A stretch of DNA of 14,270 nt, taken from assembly GCA_025399215.1 (NCBI GenBank), contig MU621396.1, positions 1 to 14,270 on the forward strand, read 5' to 3'. Shown here in pieces: positions 12,208-14,270 of this stretch. Both the position numbers and the translations under genes were made by a program. The notes under the pieces are model-generated. The model was given only the letters and a program-made list of their open reading frames with translations, searched no databases and was not told the origin of the DNA. The DNA is from Globomyces pollinis-pini. Taxonomy: Eukaryota > Chytridiomycota > Chytridiomycetes > Rhizophydiales > Globomycetaceae. Each line of letters opens with the position of its first letter. Position 1 is the first letter of the stretch.

Positions 12208-13781
12208 TCATCCGTGGAGCGGGGCAGATTTGATCGTAGATTTCGCGCTAGGTTGTTCTGATTTATTGCACGTTTGTTTAGATGCTGCTCCCATAGCACT
12301 GTTCATAAGTACCGGAATGATATTTTTAAGCTGATTTACAGAAACGGTTGTCAATATTTCATGAACAACAACAAGTGTACGACGTATGTGAATCATCAAA
12401 AACATGACTTTGTCATTTTGAAAAATAAAACTTGAACTGAGCATCCCAATAATGAAATAAATCACAATGATCCATACATGAACGATCAACGTGATATTAT
12501 AAATTCTATCCAATTTAAAAATAGTCACCAATGATTTGTAGAGTGACTCACGATTTGATAATTGAACAAGTGCAATTGGGATAAGAATCGGTGGTAGTAA
12601 ATCCCATGCAAACATTGTAATAAACCTATTATTAACCATAAAACAAATTACCAAAATGGAGATAAAAAACCCCATTCATAATACATAGTATCAGGGATAC
12701 AAACTTGAATTTCAGTTGAGAAACAAATATAGAAATAATTCGAACCATACAGAACAACATGCAATATAAATAAAATGATTAAGCTGCCAATCTTTATCCA
12801 AAAATACTTCTTGAAAACTTGTAATTGAAATATTTGAATAGCAGTCAATCCAACAGTGAATAAATACTCCAAACCACTGAGCGAGTAATAGACAAACCCA
12901 ACATAGTAACCCGTGTTCCAATCTTCAAATATGTAGTACCAATAGAAAATGTGTATGGAAATTACAACCAAACGAAACAAATTCAAAATGGTAAAGTAGA
13001 GCCATATACGTTGTTTCTTGACGCGATATCGCTTAATCGAATAGATTAGTAAACTGAAAATACTAGCGATGGAGATGATTTGACAACCATGTGTAAGAAA
13101 ATCAATAATACTGGTGGTGTTTGGGATGATTCTGTTGAAAGGAGAATATGTAGTCCAAAGATGTACATTTTTGGCATCTGTTAGGGCCATCATCTCACCC
13201 GTGAATTCACCAAGAATTTGGCTGGTGTTACTTGATACACTAAAGTCAAGTAGGTACTCTTCATATGGACCCAAACATTCTGCTTTCTCGTATATATAGA
13301 ATCCCCCGTCTGGAGTACATTTGTACATCTCATCGATACAGGAACCATCAGCGAGAAAGTACATTTGATTGAAAAGGGTGGGAGTGATATTCGCGGTTGA
13401 TGATTGAATATAACAATACGTTGCTCCATTAGCATCTTTTGGGATAGAATCTAACAAATTCGAACCATCTTCTAGTAATACCGCCTGCGAACTTTTATAG
13501 TTCGCGGTTAAAGTAAGATCCAATGAGGATACACAGCATTCGGAATACAATAGTTCAGGACTATTCCCACAATAACCAATTGGATTACTGAGAGCTCTGT
13601 TTTCATAAAAAGTAGGCCATACTTCTTCCTCACCAGGGGTGTAAGCATAAATATCTGTGATATTGAAGATGTTGATAGATTTTGGTGGACCATTGCAATT
13701 CCAAGAGTCTGACCATTGAGATTGCAGCAGCTGAGTTGCATGCGCAACGCAGAATACCAAAACGTAGTTTGTTATTCTCAT
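12208..13781 (-). CDS. Receptor-like multi-span membrane protein with Cys-rich ectodomain, copy 4 (intact), 515 aa
   Basis: Exon 1 runs 13781-12652 and exon 2 12625-12208, joined over a 26-nt intron (12651-12626; GTAATT...TTAAT...ATAG) that splits the last Trp codon of exon 1. The ATG at 13781 aligns with the start of copy 3; the frame further upstream lacks another ATG. Residues 1-17 form a signal peptide. Residues 18-222 form an ectodomain with Cys blocks (CNGPP, YCGNS, CCVSS, TYCYI, GSCIDEMYKC, AEC) and N-x-S/T sites near 40, 131, 185 and 221. Hydrophobic spans lie near 225-247, 259-283, 291-319, 330-353, 378-399 and 418-439. A conserved, partly amphipathic stretch (451-472, with HEILTTVS) could be a seventh. 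The tail is Ser/Lys-rich. The layout resembles a cell-surface receptor, possibly GPCR-like, but I do not recognise the family. It is the only undamaged copy in the window and lies opposite in strand to the others. Confidence 0.85.
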
Positions 13782-14270
13782 AACGTAAACAGTAAAACGC
13801 GTCAACTTTCGAAAATCGAATATTGGTTATTAATTGACCAAGTGATCAATTTCGAAATATCATAGAAGATTAATATTTCAACTGCACTACTACAAGAGTA
13901 AAAAACAGATAGAATAGTACTGATCTTTCCAGATTGTTTAAATAAGTACTAAATATATTCAGAAATTAGTTAACTATTTTCAGATAGAATGATTCCTACA
14001 GTAATCTTTATTCTTTAAATAAATATAATTAAATGTTTAGAGACTATATGCTTATGTCATGATCATGTACGATTGAATCATTTCAAGACAATTTCACTGA
14101 CTTTTAACTATTGTGTATTGCCGACCGAAGGTGAGTGCAAGTTCCACATGATGAGAAATTTGTATATTGGCAATTTTGACATGATTGCGATATTCCACAA
14201 GGGATTTTAATCCCTGTGACTTTTTTAAAAAACAGTCCCACATTATCTAAACTCGAACATTGTTTACCAT
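13782..14270. other. Upstream region of receptor-like copy 4; no gene seen
   Basis: No protein-like frame is visible. It should contain the copy 4 promoter; a TTCGAAA motif lies about 25 nt before its ATG, as near copy 3. At 14196-14218 is an imperfect hairpin (CACAAGGGATT against AATCCCTGTG with one bulged A). From 14233, CAGTCCCACATTATCTAAAC runs towards the window edge and resembles a decayed pogo-type transposon end, which I could not confirm. Confidence 0.45.

Noticed and set aside
13782..13805. Longer start for receptor-like copy 4 at 13805
   Set aside because: The codon there is TTG, not ATG. The ATG at 13781 aligns with the start of copy 3 and gives a good signal peptide.

Overview
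This is AT-rich nuclear DNA from a eukaryote. Genes are split by spliceosomal GT-AG introns, most of them only 25-31 nt long, with CTAAC/CTAAT-type branch sequences close to the acceptor. One gene is a convincing CFAP91, a radial-spoke protein of motile 9+2 cilia, so the organism makes a motile flagellum. With a fungal-looking secreted subtilisin next door, a zoosporic early-diverging fungus (chytrid or aphelid grade) is my best guess. The window does not prove that placement, and another flagellated protist is possible.

Layout, left to right. (1) At 1-503 on the minus strand is the 5' part of a secreted subtilisin-family (S8) protease, cut by the window edge, with a TATA box just upstream. 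(2) From 1441 to 5314 on the plus strand is a decaying tandem array of one multi-membrane-span receptor-like family: copy 1 (1441-3005, several lesions), copy 2 (3393-3536, only the last 47 codons), and copy 3 (3736-5314, full length with a single internal TGA). A scrap of non-LTR reverse transcriptase lies between copies 1 and 2. (3) At 5751-8733 (+) is CFAP91, in ten exons encoding 742 aa. (4) At 9027-11148 (+) is a six-exon GB1/RHD3-type (GBP-like) GTPase of 481 aa with a hydrophobic C-terminus. (5) At about 11670-12030 (-) is a dead Tc1/mariner-like transposase. (6) At 12208-13781 (-) is copy 4 of the receptor-like family, intact in two exons (515 aa). (7) The last 490 bases look non-coding.

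The most unusual structure is intron 5 of CFAP91 (7719-7871). It can be divided exactly, with nothing left over, into five abutting units of 32, 35, 32, 27 and 27 nt. Each unit begins with GT and ends with AG, and each is about the size of the gene's ordinary mini-introns. It looks like a concatemer of mini-introns with zero-length exons, and could be removed in one step or by recursive splicing.

The second point of interest is the receptor-like family: a signal peptide, a Cys-rich and probably glycosylated ectodomain of about 200 residues, then six clear hydrophobic spans and a possible seventh. All full-length copies have a mini-intron at the same Trp codon. I do not recognise the family. 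Three of its four local copies are damaged and two transposon relics lie nearby, which suggests birth and death by local duplication. I see no sign that the protease, CFAP91, the GTPase and the receptors act in one pathway. CFAP91 belongs to the axoneme, the GTPase probably to an internal membrane, and the protease and receptors to the secretory route.
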